From the NCBI GenBank assembly GCA_013397935.1, contig VZRN01001126.1, positions 615,723 through 679,722 on the forward strand: a stretch of 64,000 nt of DNA. The letters run 5' to 3'. Below, piece by piece: positions 11,496 to 22,379 of the stretch. The number at the start of each line of letters is the position of its first letter. The stretch's first letter is position 1. The stretch is from Dasyornis broadbenti (Eukaryota; Chordata; Aves; Passeriformes; Dasyornithidae). Under the pieces are notes generated by a model. It had not been told where the DNA came from, did not search any database, and saw only the letters and a list, made by a program, of their open reading frames with translations. Position numbers and translations under genes: made by a program.

Positions 11496-13845
11496 TGTTT
11501 TACTGTTTTAAAAAGAGCTTTATCCCTGGCAAGGTCCAGATTAATAAAATGAGTAGAGAATAGTCTATTTTCCTGTGTGAACTTGATTCCTCAGCATTTC
11601 TATTTCTGGCACTGATTTTTCCAGCTAGCATACCTGGTAAAGCTTAATGGTGGGTAAAACTTCTCTCATTTCCTAGACAAAGACATTGCTGAAATTAAAA
11701 TATGAGCCTCTAATTTTGGTATCAAAATTGTTTCCAAATGTGACCCCTGCAGTGAAAACCAAGTAGGAACTGTACATTTTTAACAGCCTTCTCTCTTTAT
11801 CAACTGGTGTATCCTTGTCTGTACTGCTTTTAATATGAAACCATTTCTATTTCCCTGTTGATATCCTCGATCCTCTGGATGATTGCAATGTACCAGTTTA
11901 AGGAGAGAAAACATGAAAAATTTAGAAAATAGTCCTGTGGAACATGGGATTTGGTCAGGATTTAGGTGTGCTATGGAAATTATGAGTCTATTCTTTACAT
12001 TTTGAAGATAAACATTTTTCCAAACACTAGAATATATATTCAGGCCTAGTGTAATTCAGCAAAATTCATTTGAAGTGAATGCTTATTCTCCTGATTTGTC
12101 TTACTTCAAAATCTGTTCTTCTGCCTCTATCCATTAAATACTTGAGTAAAAAGAAGTATGTGAAAGTGTAAAAAAGTTACCTGGGTGCAGATAGTTGCAT
12201 ATCATACATTCATGTGAGTGTGGTTTTTAAATTAATACTTGGGTGAGCAGAAAATACAAGACAGACGTCAGTTGCACCTGTGAAAATAAAGAGACGGCTT
12301 CTCTGGGAAACTGCCTCGCTCAGTTTTTCTGTGGTAAGAGGATCCTTACGTTTTCCACTGGCGTGAATCCCTTTGGAAAGGAAAATGCACGACAGCCTCA
12401 AAATGGTGCTCTCTGTTAGGGAAAGGCAAAGATGAGCTGGAGTTGTGCGGTAGTTCAGTCACGGAAGGGCCTTTTCTAATAGATTTCCAGTAGTTTTCTT
12501 AGACTGCTTAATGTTTCGGTCAGTAAAACCTGAACAATAATAGAGTAAACCTGATACTCCTATAAAAACGTTTCCCTGTGAGCGTGGGATCCCCATTCGC
12601 TACACAAACAGTCGAGTAAGCGCAGTTTTAGAGCAAAACTGTTTTCTCGAGTCCCCACAATGAGTCTGAAGTACCTGTTTTGCTTTCCCCTCTGAGCTGA
12701 ACGCTCAGGGCGCTGCCAGCTGAGGGCTGGAACGTTTTGGTGTCTGCATGCAGTGCTTTATTGAAGGAAATCCCTGATGTTTATGTCAGTCTCCCTCCTG
12801 GGTCCAGGTGTGGGAGCAAGGTCCTGCACCCAGGCAGTCCCAGAGCAGGGAGCTGTACGTGTTCTCTGAATGTAGGGATGAGTTGTTATGGTAACACCGA
12901 GGGATAAAATTCCTGCTGGTGTGGTGCCGTTACGATCGACTTCTTTCGTGTAGCTCTTACTCTGTATTTTAGTTAAGTTTTTCTAAATGTTGCTTTTATT
13001 TATATAACTAGAAAAACAATGGTCCTGAACCATGTCTTCCGTTGATTTTCCTGTTGTAATTCAAATGTAACTCTTCGTTAGTAGTCTTTAGGCTGCATTA
13101 CAAAAGTACTATGATTTCTGTTGAGCAGTATTACATAAACCATATTCATTTAGAGTCTTAATTCTTGTAGTATTCACACTTACTGGGCTGTGGTAGCATG
13201 AGACTGTAACGGCACACATACACATGCATACCTGTATCCAGGTGTCCCACACTGCACACACGTGCAGAAGGGACAGAGTATGTGATTCTGCTGAAATGAT
13301 TGCTGGGGGAAGGTGGGATTGTTTAATTTTATTACAGATAAATGAAGGAAGTAGTATGGTCTTTAGACATCGACTCTAATTTTTGTATTTGGCTTCAAAG
13401 TGTTTTGAAAAGCAGCTGTATTTCTAATTGAGTCAGAGAGATTTCTCCACGTCAAAACCGGTCGCATTTTCCTGTTGCCAAGAGGCAAAAGGTCTGGGTT
13501 TTTTTTTTCCCCTGAACACTTTTCTTGCTAAGTTACTTGTTTGCATTAGAAACAAAACTTGTACAGTTTTCTTGAAATTTTTGGTGGACCAAAAAAAATT
13601 CATTGCGTTATATTTCTGTTATTAACTTTTTCTGGGAATGTGCACTAAAGAGTTGACCTTTTAATATTTCAGTCCTTTCATCAGCCATCTAAAATCTTCA
13701 GTAAAATGCTTTTAGGCCCTAAGAAAAAAAAATGGCTAAATCTGAAACTTGAAATTTCCATGGATTAGTCACAGATGTCCCCTGGGATGAACTAAAAATC
13801 CTAGTTCACTGAATAAGTCTGGAAGCAGCTTTTCACAATTTAGCA

Positions 13846-13869
13846 CCCCCCCCCTTTTTTTTTTTTTTT
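13846..13869. repeat. C9T15 homopolymer junction
   Basis: Nine C run directly into fifteen T, giving a 24-base pure pyrimidine tract. Confidence 0.92.
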
Positions 13870-15409
13870 GCAATGCCAATTTTAGTATTCATGCTGCGCT
13901 TTATTGGTGTGGACAACATAGCAAAAACTTCATAGGGTCTTTTCCTTATAAAGGCTTTTGTGTTGGTAATAAACTTCAGTAAAATCACCTTTATTAAATT
14001 ATGGCACACATCTAATCCGATCCATCTTTGAAACAGCAAAGCGGGAAATTAGGGGGAAAGAAAAAAAAGATTATTTTGCACTGAATTTCTGGTTAGCTGG
14101 CGGCACCAAAATGTCTCTCCTTTCTAAAACCCATTTTACACACCAGTGTGCAGTGAGAGCCCAGGAGGGGCACGGCCTCATCCCGGGCCCCGTGCCCAGA
14201 GCCAGCCCTTTCTGTCCACAGGGTGAGGAGAGACCTTTGTTTGTATCACCTTTGCATCTGTGCAGGACATTTTGTTCGCTAAAACTGAAACGTCGCAGAA
14301 TCCTGTTAAAAATGAGTTTATAACTTTAGGCAGCCCTTCAAAATTCATGAAACTTAATAATGCACATGTGACAACTCCAGTAAGTGTGACATGACAGACA
14401 GGGAGAAAAAAGATTCAAATGACACCATTCACGGAACACGAATTCTATAAAGTACTGTCCTTTTTTCACAACTATCTATTATACCTGCAGCTGATACAAA
14501 GAGTGTGGAAGCCTGTGTTTATCTGGCCGGAGAAATACGTGAATACTTCCATTGGGTTCATTATTCTCTTGACATTATATTCAATTATAGGAATAATATA
14601 GTGTCAGTATTGTTCATGTTAGGAGGGGTTTTTTTTTTTTCCAAGGAGAGGGATTTAAATTTACCTGTGCCAATACACTGTTACTGTGTGAGGTTCCAGT
14701 CATCCTTTAGATAGCCAATCTAAGGTGCACTTAATGTACCATGTATTTTACCTTTAATGGGCTCAAAAGAAATGGTAACTTGAATTGTGGAGCTGAAGTT
14801 TGCTACATAAAATCGATCTAATGCTAACACTCAGCTCACAAACAGAATTCTGTATCTACAACCATTTTGGATTGTCTCTGTGTGTAGCAAGTAATTGCAG
14901 CTACACAATGAAAGTGATACTGTAATGGAAGTCCCTTTTGATTTTCTTATAGTTTATGCAAATTTTTCATCTTTGCTAACATTTCACTACCAAAAAAAAC
15001 ACTAAGGAATTTGTGTTGTACGTAAATTTTATGTGCATTGCAATTCTCTTTGCTCAGGATTGTTGCACTCCGCTGTAATTAAAAAATAGATACTTAATAT
15101 CAGAGAACTTAGTCACTGGACAGCTCTTGACTAGTTTAAAAACCTTTAAGTAATTTACAATATAAAGGTATTTTAAGCCCCTTTTAGACCCGAGAAATTT
15201 TAAGTTTTCAATACAGATTTCATCATGTATATTTGCTTACTTTTTGCAGCTTATCATTCTCTAAAAATCAGTATTTTCTTTTTTCGCCCAGTGTGTTGTT
15301 TTTCCTTTCTTTTTCTTCCCTCCTTTCTTTAAGTATATATATATTTTTTCTTTTTAATTTTTTTTTTTTTAACTAGTATTATTTTCAAACCTGCATGAGC
15401 TCTTTCTGC

Positions 15410-15672
15410 GAGGCGGCCGATCCTAAGCAGAGGTGCCAGTAGATGGAGGGAGGGCTGGGCTTGAAGCGCCCCCCGCTCGTTTGAACGCGGTGCTCCCAGG
15501 CAGAGCTGGAGTGCCCGGCCACCGCATTCCCGACGGGACAGCCGAGCTGCGGGAATGCCGGCTGGGATCAGCTCTCCACGCAGGACTGGGAAAGGGCTGG
15601 GAAAGGGCTGGCGCTCACCTGCGGCGGGGGAGCGGCAAGGAGCGAGCGGGGCCGGCGGTCCCGAGGCAAGAG
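15410..15672. promoter_or_regulatory. Small CpG-rich islet, possible minus-strand promoter or first exon
   Basis: About 25 CpG dinucleotides fall in roughly 260 bases, far above the surrounding AT-rich sequence, with GC-rich words such as GGCCGGCGGTCCCGAGG near its right edge. On the minus strand the sequence CCGCCGCAG runs into GTGAGC, an excellent donor with the exon ending at 15619 and the intron beginning at 15618. This fits a minus-strand first exon starting somewhere above 15,640. A tandem duplication of CTGGGAAAGGG (15586-15607) lies just inside the inferred intron. Unmethylated islets of this size also mark enhancers and alternative promoters. The transcript itself is inferred. Confidence 0.45.
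15617..15624 (-). other. Candidate 5' splice site on minus strand
   Basis: Read on the minus strand, CGCAG|GTGAGC matches the donor consensus at nearly every position. Its place at the dense end of a CpG islet is what makes it notable. The exon start is unknown. Confidence 0.3.
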
Positions 15673-15679
15673 TACAGTG

Positions 15680-18600
15680 AAAAAACGGGGAATAAAGGTT
15701 GCAAGATAAACAAAATTCTGTCGGTAGCACCTTTCAAAACCTGCTAATGCAACCACCCCCTTTAATGCCTCCTTTCTTGAAGAAAAAAAAAAATTAAATT
15801 AGAATATAAACCACTTGTCCTACTGCCAGAGTTTCACTTATGTTGACAGCAGTTTAATGCCAAGGTTTCCGTACATTTTTGTTAAAGTACAGTGTACTGG
15901 AGGAAGTGCTTTTGCAAAATGCTTCTTCTTGTTTTGAAGGGAAGGGTATAGAAATACATCCTCATTCAGTGTGCTCTTGCAGTTTAGATCATTTCAGAAT
16001 TGTCTATTTGATGTGTCAGTGTTTTTCCCCCATAATTTAATAGGCCACTGCTCCATTGGAATTAATGCAAGTTATTCAGCAATAAATAGAACTTTCCTAA
16101 GTGACCTGCACAATGTGTAATTGCTGCCCTTTCTCTGAAGTGTCCACCCCCTGTAATCCCCAGATTGGTCCCTTCGGGGAATGGTGCACAAGACTGCTTT
16201 GCTTTTCTAGGTAGATTTTAATAATTTTTAATTCTTAGAGGGTGCCTTTAAAAAGAAAATATGTCTAAATGTTAAGTAAAGTTATTCTTGGTGATGTTTT
16301 TTTATAACCTGCACTGGAATTATTTTAATGATACAATAAAATTTAAAAAGGGGAAATTTACACGTTTCTGTATAACTTAATCCTAAAAAAAAAAAACCAA
16401 ACCAAAAATATGTTTAATTGGATTATTAAAAAAGAAAAACCCTAAACATGGACCTGATCATATTTTATTAAATATTTCTGAAGGCTGTTAGATTACAAAC
16501 CACCCCGTATTGCAAATGAGCCATGTTATCTGGAGAGCAAAAATCATGATCTGTTTAGAGGTGACCTCAATGTGGATGTCTCTATCACACCAAACTAAGA
16601 AGAAAGAACAAGAGATGCCATTCTAAGTTAAAATAGGAACAGATGAATTAGTGTTCAGCAGGAGTATTTATAATGAATTTCCAATAGACAGAACTTGTGA
16701 TAAAGGGAAAGAGAGAAGTTATAAAATTCTGTAATAGTATAAACTGTGGTGTGAATATACTGGCTTACTCCTATTTGCATAATCTGAATTTCTTCAGGCA
16801 TGATGAATCTTAAAATAATTCTTCCACCTCCCTTTTTGGAATTCCATTCCTGTTAAGTGAAGCTTACAAGTTGGACTTGAGGTAATTGTTTTCCTCTTTC
16901 CTGAATCCTTAATTTTTTAGTACTGCGGTAACCTAAAGTTAGACAACTTTCAATCTTATTTCACAACTGTGGTGACAAACAGAATGCATTTATGTATCTC
17001 CTCGAGGAAGGGGAGCTTTGAGTGGATGAATACAAGCCATAATTGTGTAAACACGAGGCACTTTTAACCCTCCGAATGCACCAGAATTATCTCCATGAGG
17101 AGCAGGCGAAAGAGGGATGAACCTCAGCTGTTTTCACACTAACTAAAAGTGAGAAAAGAAGGGGCAGGTATGGAGAGTAAAGAACAAGGAGAGGTTTATT
17201 TTATAGAGAAAGTATAAAAATAAATAAGGAGCTAAAAATCATGTCTGAGAAACAAGGGGGAAAGTCATTCAGAAAGCTGATTAAATACAAGTACAACAGT
17301 CTGAACTAAGCAATTCATCTACTTAACTCTGATCCTTCCCTGAAAAACAGGTCTGTCTTTATTACACTGACATTAAAAGTTGTTGACTGCACTATCACAT
17401 GTAATCTCTTTTTTTTTTCTGTGCAGGTTTAAACATTCTTATTTGTGCATGTTCTGTTAAATACTATCAGGAATGTCATGCCATTATTTTAAACAACAAT
17501 TATAAGAATTTTAGCTGGATATAATGGCTGTCAGCTGCTAAGGCTGTTATCCAGAAATTTTGCTTGCTTTTACTCTTTAACTACCCAGAATTTATGCACA
17601 CACATTCTCTGCATCCACAGTCTATATGCAAGAGAGACCACAGTTATTAGAAGAGGTCAGAATTGTTGGGTGTCCTTTTACTGAAATAAATATTTGTGAG
17701 AAAGTTACTGTTTAAGTATTTTGTCAACTGTGTCCTGATAATCTCTAGTAAGATTTTACTATAATTCCCTAAAAAGAAATATTAAAAACATTTTGTGGTT
17801 TCACACCATTAAAAAAAAAAATGTTGGTAAGGGAAAACCATAAAACATACATTTTGCTTACAGGAGAAATGTGTATTCTCCTCAGCATGCCAGTGGTTGA
17901 GCATCTTGTGGAGATCAGAGTCTGGATGGAAATGGGTGACAGAGGTTCCCTAAATATGCCACTGCAGGAGTGGTTGGAGCTGCAGCACAGCCGGGCAGCT
18001 CTGAGAAAGCCACATGTGCCACGCTGTGCCTTCTGGACTTGGCTGTGCTCTGCATTTGGAGAGCAGAGCTCGCTCAGGGCCAGGCCTGAGCCGGAGCTGG
18101 GCTCCGTGGCCGTGCCGTGTTCCAGCCTGGGCAGGGCTGGCCGTGCCAGGCACAGGGCACGCAGCTCCACGGCTGCCTCGCCAGCCGGGATACCTGGGGC
18201 ACAGGATGGAGCCTTTGGCACCGTCTTTGCCACAGCTGGTCACTGAGACGCTGCACTTGTGAGGTTACGGAACAGGGAAATGCATCTTGGAAAGAATCTC
18301 CAGCTGAAACCCTCCACTCCATTTTGCAGGATAGCGCGTTGGAGAGCAGCCTCTTCAGATGGGATAGGAACTTACATCCATGGGTTTTCTTTTTACATTG
18401 CAGGTTTTTATATCACCTTATGATCAATATTTAGTGGAATAAATTATCAATTGATATATTCTTTTGCCTGAAGAATATTGTACAAACTCTTAGATACACA
18501 TGGTATTGACTTTTCCAATCAGCTGAAGCTACCTAGATGCTTTAAAAGTATATCAGAAAAGCAATGATAGCATAAGCAAAATCAATAGTAAGTGAGAGGG

Positions 18601-18755
18601 GCAACTACGACTTTCTTTAAGTAACTATGTAATCCCTTTTTTCTTACGGTAACATATTTTCCACAAAGAAGACTCTTCAAGGTTGAATCTTGTACAGTCT
18701 CCTCCCCCTCTCCACCCTCTCCCCCCCCTAGTGCAGGGCAAATCAAATGCTTGAC
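15680..18755. other. Noncoding interval between the CpG islet and the promoter region
   Basis: AT-rich and nearly free of repeats, with no tandem or interspersed element recognised. Around 16980-17150 is a complex block (clustered GAGGAGCAGGCGAAAGAG-type words and scattered CpGs) that may be conserved. At 17960-18240 the sequence is GC-rich with overlapping frames of 82-154 codons on both strands. None has a domain, and the mutual overlap argues against coding. Confidence 0.42.
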
Positions 18756-18961
18756 AACGTTTTTTGTTAGGAAAGCACATGAAAAAAAATTTTGAATATA
18801 CCAATAACAGAAAAAGTCTATATATTTTTATTGCAAGAAGGAGATTTCATTGGCTGAGTGAAATGGCGAGATGTGACGCAAAAGGACACTTGGACGGTGG
18901 AAATGCTGATGTATGCCAAAGCAGGCGCACCAAGAAATGCTGTTGCTATGAGAGAAACAGA

Positions 18962-18991
18962 GGGAGAGGGAGGGAGGGAGGGAGGGAGGGA
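18962..18991 (+). repeat. (GGGA)n tract with G-quadruplex potential
   Basis: Seven GGG runs separated by single A (one GAGA spacer first) on the plus strand. This satisfies the classical four-run G-quadruplex pattern with one-base loops. It lies about 1 kb upstream of the TATA-like box. Confidence 0.85.
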
Positions 18992-19323
18992 CAGACCGTG
19001 AGAGAGCAACTTGTGGAGGCCTTAGTTTTCCTTTTTGGCTTATAGCAGAGAGACTGCAACGTCTCCCGTTTCTAGCAGGGAGGGTTTAGGAGCTTCCAGT
19101 GGGTATTTTCATGAGGCTGAGCATTTAGAGGAGAGGAGGGAGACGAGAGAGATGCAGGTCACCTTAGAGCACAAAAGCAATTGGAAAGTAGGAGGCTGTA
19201 TGTACTGAGCCAATGATCTGTGCTATGATAGATATACAAATTAGTACGGCAGATGAAGCAGCTTAGCTCATTATCCACCTGATGGTACTGAGACTTACAA
19301 TTCAAAATGACAATTAAAATGCA

Positions 19324-19346
19324 GACACACACAGACACACACAGAC
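19324..19346. repeat. Short CA/CAGA microsatellite
   Basis: An imperfect ACAC/AGACACAC repeat of about 23 bases between otherwise complex sequences. Confidence 0.8.
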
Positions 19347-19976
19347 ATATATTTATAATGACCCCACCTTTTCAGCTTATGAATTATCCAGCTGGGATAC
19401 CGGCGTCTCTTGTGTAACATTCTTAAAGAGCTGCAATAAATTCACCTTGTGAGTCCATTAGCCAGTAAAGGGGGAAAATAATTTGCAGGATTTTTTTTTT
19501 GTCTCTTCTTCGGCAAGGGGGAAAAAAGTTTGTGCTATGAACTTAGCCTAGCAGCTTCTGGAACGTGAGCCAAAAGGGGCAGGAAGTTGTTTTACAATAG
19601 CGTTACAGTGATCTGCCACAAATGGAAAAAGCCAAATGTTGGACTCGGCAAAGAGAAAAAAACATCCTTCTCCCCCTCACTTCTCTCCTCTTGCCCCTTA
19701 AGAGAGAAAGAGGGAAAGGAACGCTGAGCTAGAAGTTCTTTTTTAATTACTTCTTGTAAGTAATGGAAAGATTATCTTACTTGCATATTCCATGGCAAGC
19801 AGCAGGGAAAGAAGTATCAAAGGGACGTTTAAAAAAATGCACTTGGTAACTAGCAACGGGACTTTTGGCACAATTCCTTGAGTTTGCTTGAGGTTATGGA
19901 GGGGGGATGGGAAGAAGAAAAGCAAGTCGACGCAGCACGTTTTCTTTTAAAAAGGGGAGGGTGTATGGAGGCGAAA

Positions 19977-19986
19977 CTATATAAAT
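19977..19986 (+). promoter_or_regulatory. TATA-like box
   Basis: CTATATAAAT closely matches the TATA-box consensus on the plus strand, preceded by a G-rich patch (AAAAGGGGAGGGTGTATGGAGG). If functional, the start site would lie about 25-35 bases downstream, near 20,005-20,020. Donor-like sequences follow (CTG|GTATGT at 20,068 and GTGAGT at 20,079), which could end a very short first exon. TATA-like words are frequent in AT-rich DNA. Its position just before a CpG island raises the odds moderately. Confidence 0.35.
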
Positions 19987-20343
19987 TTTTCATTTTTTTT
20001 TAAGGAAATGTGTGTTGATCTTCTGAAGCTGAATCCTCAGGCATTTGTGGCCCGTCCTTGCAGCCTGGTATGTTTTTTGTGAGTGTGTGCGAGCGCTCTC
20101 AATCAAACAGCAATCATGGCAGCTGTTTTTCTTCCAGCACAGCAGTTGAGCTGTCTCGCCCAAATGCTTATCAGCTTTTGACTCGGTGCCAAGAGAGTTA
20201 TAAGGGCCAAGCAGCCTGAGCTTGGCTGTGCGGCTGGTTTGGAAGTAAGGGCATGAGAAAACAAAATCACGAAGTTTTCCTGTCACATACAGCGTTTACT
20301 TTTTCAAATAGCCATTTTCAACTCGGTAGGTTGGGGTTGGTTT

Positions 20344-20367
20344 TGTGTGTGTGTGTGTCTGTGTGTG
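20344..20367. repeat. GT microsatellite
   Basis: An interrupted (TG)n run of about 24 bases with a single CT break, at the left shoulder of the CpG island. Confidence 0.85.
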
Positions 20368-21442
20368 CTGTAGTTCGTGGTCCTCGCGGGCTGCTGTGTT
20401 ACGCAGTGGTGTAGGTGTGTGAATGCAGAGAGGAGCCTCTTCTCTCCGTTTTAATCCCGGGAGATATTTCCGTAGAAACCACCCCCCACACATACACCCC
20501 CACCTCCCCCAATTAAAAGCTTCATTAGCCGCACTGCCCTGTCAAGCATATTGCCATAGCGTGGGTGCATTTACATTCCAGCGCAGCGCCTTTGCTCCCA
20601 TCGCTGCCGCTCTGCCGGGTCCCTCCCGGCGGCGCCGTGCCCATCGCAGCCCCCGGCCCGCTGCGGTGCCCGGCGGGGGTCGCAGCGGGGCCGGGCTCGG
20701 TGCGTGTCCGTGTGCCCGTGGCTGCGGGGGATGGAAAGGAGCCTGTCCGCGCAGGACCGCGCCGCTTTCATCATCAGCTCCAGCCCGCTGCGTTTCGCTG
20801 GCTCACGTCCTCCTCCTCCTCCTCCTCCGCCAGACTGCTCCAGTCGCTCACAAGGAGGAGGCTGGACTCTGGAAAGGCGGCTGCTGCTCGCATTCCTGCT
20901 GCAAGGGCCTCCCCTTCAGACGGCCTTTGCCAGAGCAGAACTTTTAAAAATGCTGCAAATAGAATCTTCTTTTTCCTCTGCTTGCCTGAGCCCTCCTCTC
21001 CTCTCCCAGCGTTCCCGAGCGGGGCTGGTTCTCGCTTCTCCTGCGCTGTACATCCCAATGCAGAGGGCAAAGCGCCGAGGGCTCGCCCCTCCGCTCATCC
21101 CTTTCCCTCACTCCCTTTTCCCCTCCGTTAAGGAAATGGATTCCTTTGCCTGAGCGATGACTCGGGCTTTGCAGGTTTGTGCACTCGGAGGATGAAGGCT
21201 TTTGCTGGTGATTTTCCTTCCCCGGAGTCCCAGTGCACAGTGCTGCTCAGGGAACGAGCCTCTCGCTTTCCCTGCCTTTCTCTTTCACAGAAATATATTT
21301 TTAATGGCTGTAGGTATCTGCGCCATGTGAAATAGGGCGTGTGATATCCCTCCAAACCCCTTGTAATTGGACCATGGCTGAAAAGGAAATATGTGGGGGG
21401 TTGTCTGGGGGGGCAGGGGGTGCACAGGCTGTTTCGTCCTTG

Positions 21443-21459
21443 NNNNNNNNNNNNNNNNN
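21443..21459. other. Assembly gap (17 N) inside the CpG island
   Basis: Seventeen undetermined bases sit after a G-rich stretch (GGGGGGTTGTCTGGGGGGGC near 21,395). The gap is consistent with polymerase drop-out in G-rich promoter DNA, a well-known weakness of bird assemblies. The real missing length is unknown. Confidence 0.97.
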
Positions 21460-21631
21460 GCAACAAAAATAGGAATCGAAAATCTCCGAGAGGCAGGGCT
21501 GGCGAAAGGGCTGGTGCCCGACCGGCCTTTTTGCTGAATATTTTCTGTGCGATGGGTGGGAAGGAGAAAGTTGCGGCACACTTTTTATTCCCGTCTCCTC
21601 TGCAGACGTTTGGGAGCGTGAAGGGATGGTG

Positions 21632-21704
21632 CCTTTTTTTTTTTTCCCCCCCTTCTTTTCTTTTTTTTTTTTTTTCCTCCCTCTTCTTTTTTTCCCTCCT
21701 TTCT
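21632..21704. repeat. 73-base uninterrupted pyrimidine tract
   Basis: Only C and T occur from 21,632 to 21,704, with T12, C7 and T15 runs. It forms a polypurine-polypyrimidine block within the CpG island, able in principle to adopt triplex structure. A conserved-looking sequence with an ATTATTCATATTGTC core follows at once. Confidence 0.95.
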
Positions 21705-21825
21705 ACTGAATTATTCATATTGTCAGCGGTGAAGCCAGGACTATTAGCATGCATCAGACATGCTGTTTGTCTGTTTGCTAACATTCTTCATTCAAGACTT
21801 GTTAACTACCAGACAAGCTTAACAC

Positions 21826-21940
21826 GCTTCTCTTTTTTCCCCTCCCCTCCTCTTTCCCTCCGTCTCTCCCCCCTCGCTCCCTCCCTCGCTCCCTCCCCTC
21901 GCTTCTCCCTTCCCTTCTGCCTGCCCTGCTCCCTTCCTTC
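21826..21940. repeat. C/T-rich low-complexity tract
   Basis: Over 110 bases of almost pure pyrimidine broken by only a handful of G (CTCGCTCCCTCCCTCGCTCC). The minus strand is correspondingly G/A-rich with many GGG runs. It immediately precedes the densest CpG core. On a plus-strand transcript it would be a pyrimidine-rich 5' UTR; on a minus-strand transcript, a purine-rich one. Confidence 0.88.
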
Positions 21941-22136
21941 GCCGCCGTCCCTGCCACCCCTCGCAGCCGCCCATTGTTGCCGGGGGCCGGTGCGGCCGGG
22001 GCGAGGCCGCTCCGGGCCTGCCCGGCGGGGAGGATGCGCCGCCTCGCCCGGAGCTCCCGCCCGCCTTCCCGGGGACTGCGGAGCTGGACGGGAACACCCA
22101 GCGCCGCATCCAGCGGCGGCTCCGGGCCCCGGCCCG

Positions 22137-22152
22137 CCCTGCCAGGGTAAGC
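22137..22152 (+). other. Candidate first-exon donor (exon end 22,146)
   Basis: CCAGG|GTAAGC sits at the 3' edge of the densest CpG core, exactly where the CpG density falls away. This is the expected arrangement of a noncoding first exon followed by an intron. The exon start cannot be placed. A frame of 287 codons reads through the donor but is low-complexity and is not regarded as coding. A second donor-like site (CAG|GTAACT) lies at 22,780. Confidence 0.42.
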
Positions 22153-22379
22153 TGCTCCCGCCGGAGCGCAGGGGATGCCAAGTGGGAAAATCAAGTTTCG
22201 GGAACTACGTGGGGATCGGCACATTGGCTCGCGTCTGCCTGATAATTTATGATTAACCAGGAGTGCGTTATCAACCCGCCGAGCTCCAGGCTCATTCGGG
22301 AGGATCGCTTTGCTGCCTATTAAGGATGTGATAGACTAATATTTGCTATTGTTGCTGTTTTTTAGCTTCTCTTCTCCCT

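Larger units (their letters stand above)
10023..15400. other. AT-rich noncoding interval
   Basis: Single-copy sequence without a recognisable gene. It includes a T20 run (11415-11434), one ambiguous base (11495) and a C9T15 tract (13846-13869). Several short blocks near 12590-12910 are moderately GC-rich but lack CpG clusters. Open frames are all under about 105 codons with no domain. Confidence 0.5.
18760..19976. promoter_or_regulatory. Candidate conserved upstream regulatory block
   Basis: About 1.2 kb of repeat-poor, complex sequence leads up to the TATA-like box and CpG island. Visible elements include an A/T-rich MEF2-like core (CTATATATTTTTA near 18817), an inverted CCAAT box (ATTGG near 18850), a (GGGA)n run and a short CACA microsatellite. 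The absence of transposons and the even word content resemble 5' flanks of developmental genes. Which gene it belongs to cannot be read from the window. The boundaries are approximate. Confidence 0.38.
20560..22250. promoter_or_regulatory. CpG island, probable promoter of a developmental-type gene
   Basis: CpG and GC content rise sharply, with the densest parts at about 20,580-20,770 and 21,940-22,175. In these cores CpG occurs every few bases (GGCGGCGCCGTGCCC, GCGGCCGGGGCGAGGCCGC). No transposon interrupts it, and two long pyrimidine tracts and a 17-base gap lie inside. Large islands next to repeat-free flanks are typical of transcription-factor and other developmental promoters. Frames of 100-287 codons cross it on both strands, but they are proline-, arginine-, alanine- and serine-rich, overlap one another and show no domain, so they are attributed to GC composition. 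Direction is uncertain. The best donor (22,147) favours plus-strand transcription. Confidence 0.8.

Noticed and set aside
17769..18434. Six overlapping ORFs of 82-154 codons
   Set aside because: Mutually overlapping on both strands in a GC-rich patch, with no domain or splice logic.
20423..21153. Three overlapping plus-strand ORFs of 149-188 codons in the CpG island
   Set aside because: Three registers open at once is a sign of low stop-codon density in GC-rich DNA. No domain was found in any.
20560..22250. Assigning the CpG island to a named developmental transcription factor
   Set aside because: Several candidates were considered from texture alone, but no coding sequence in the window identifies the gene, so no symbol is given.
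21393..22256. 287-codon ORF across the CpG island
   Set aside because: It spans an N gap and pyrimidine tracts, reads as Pro/Ser/Phe/Arg low complexity and overlaps long minus-strand frames. It is explained by GC-rich composition.
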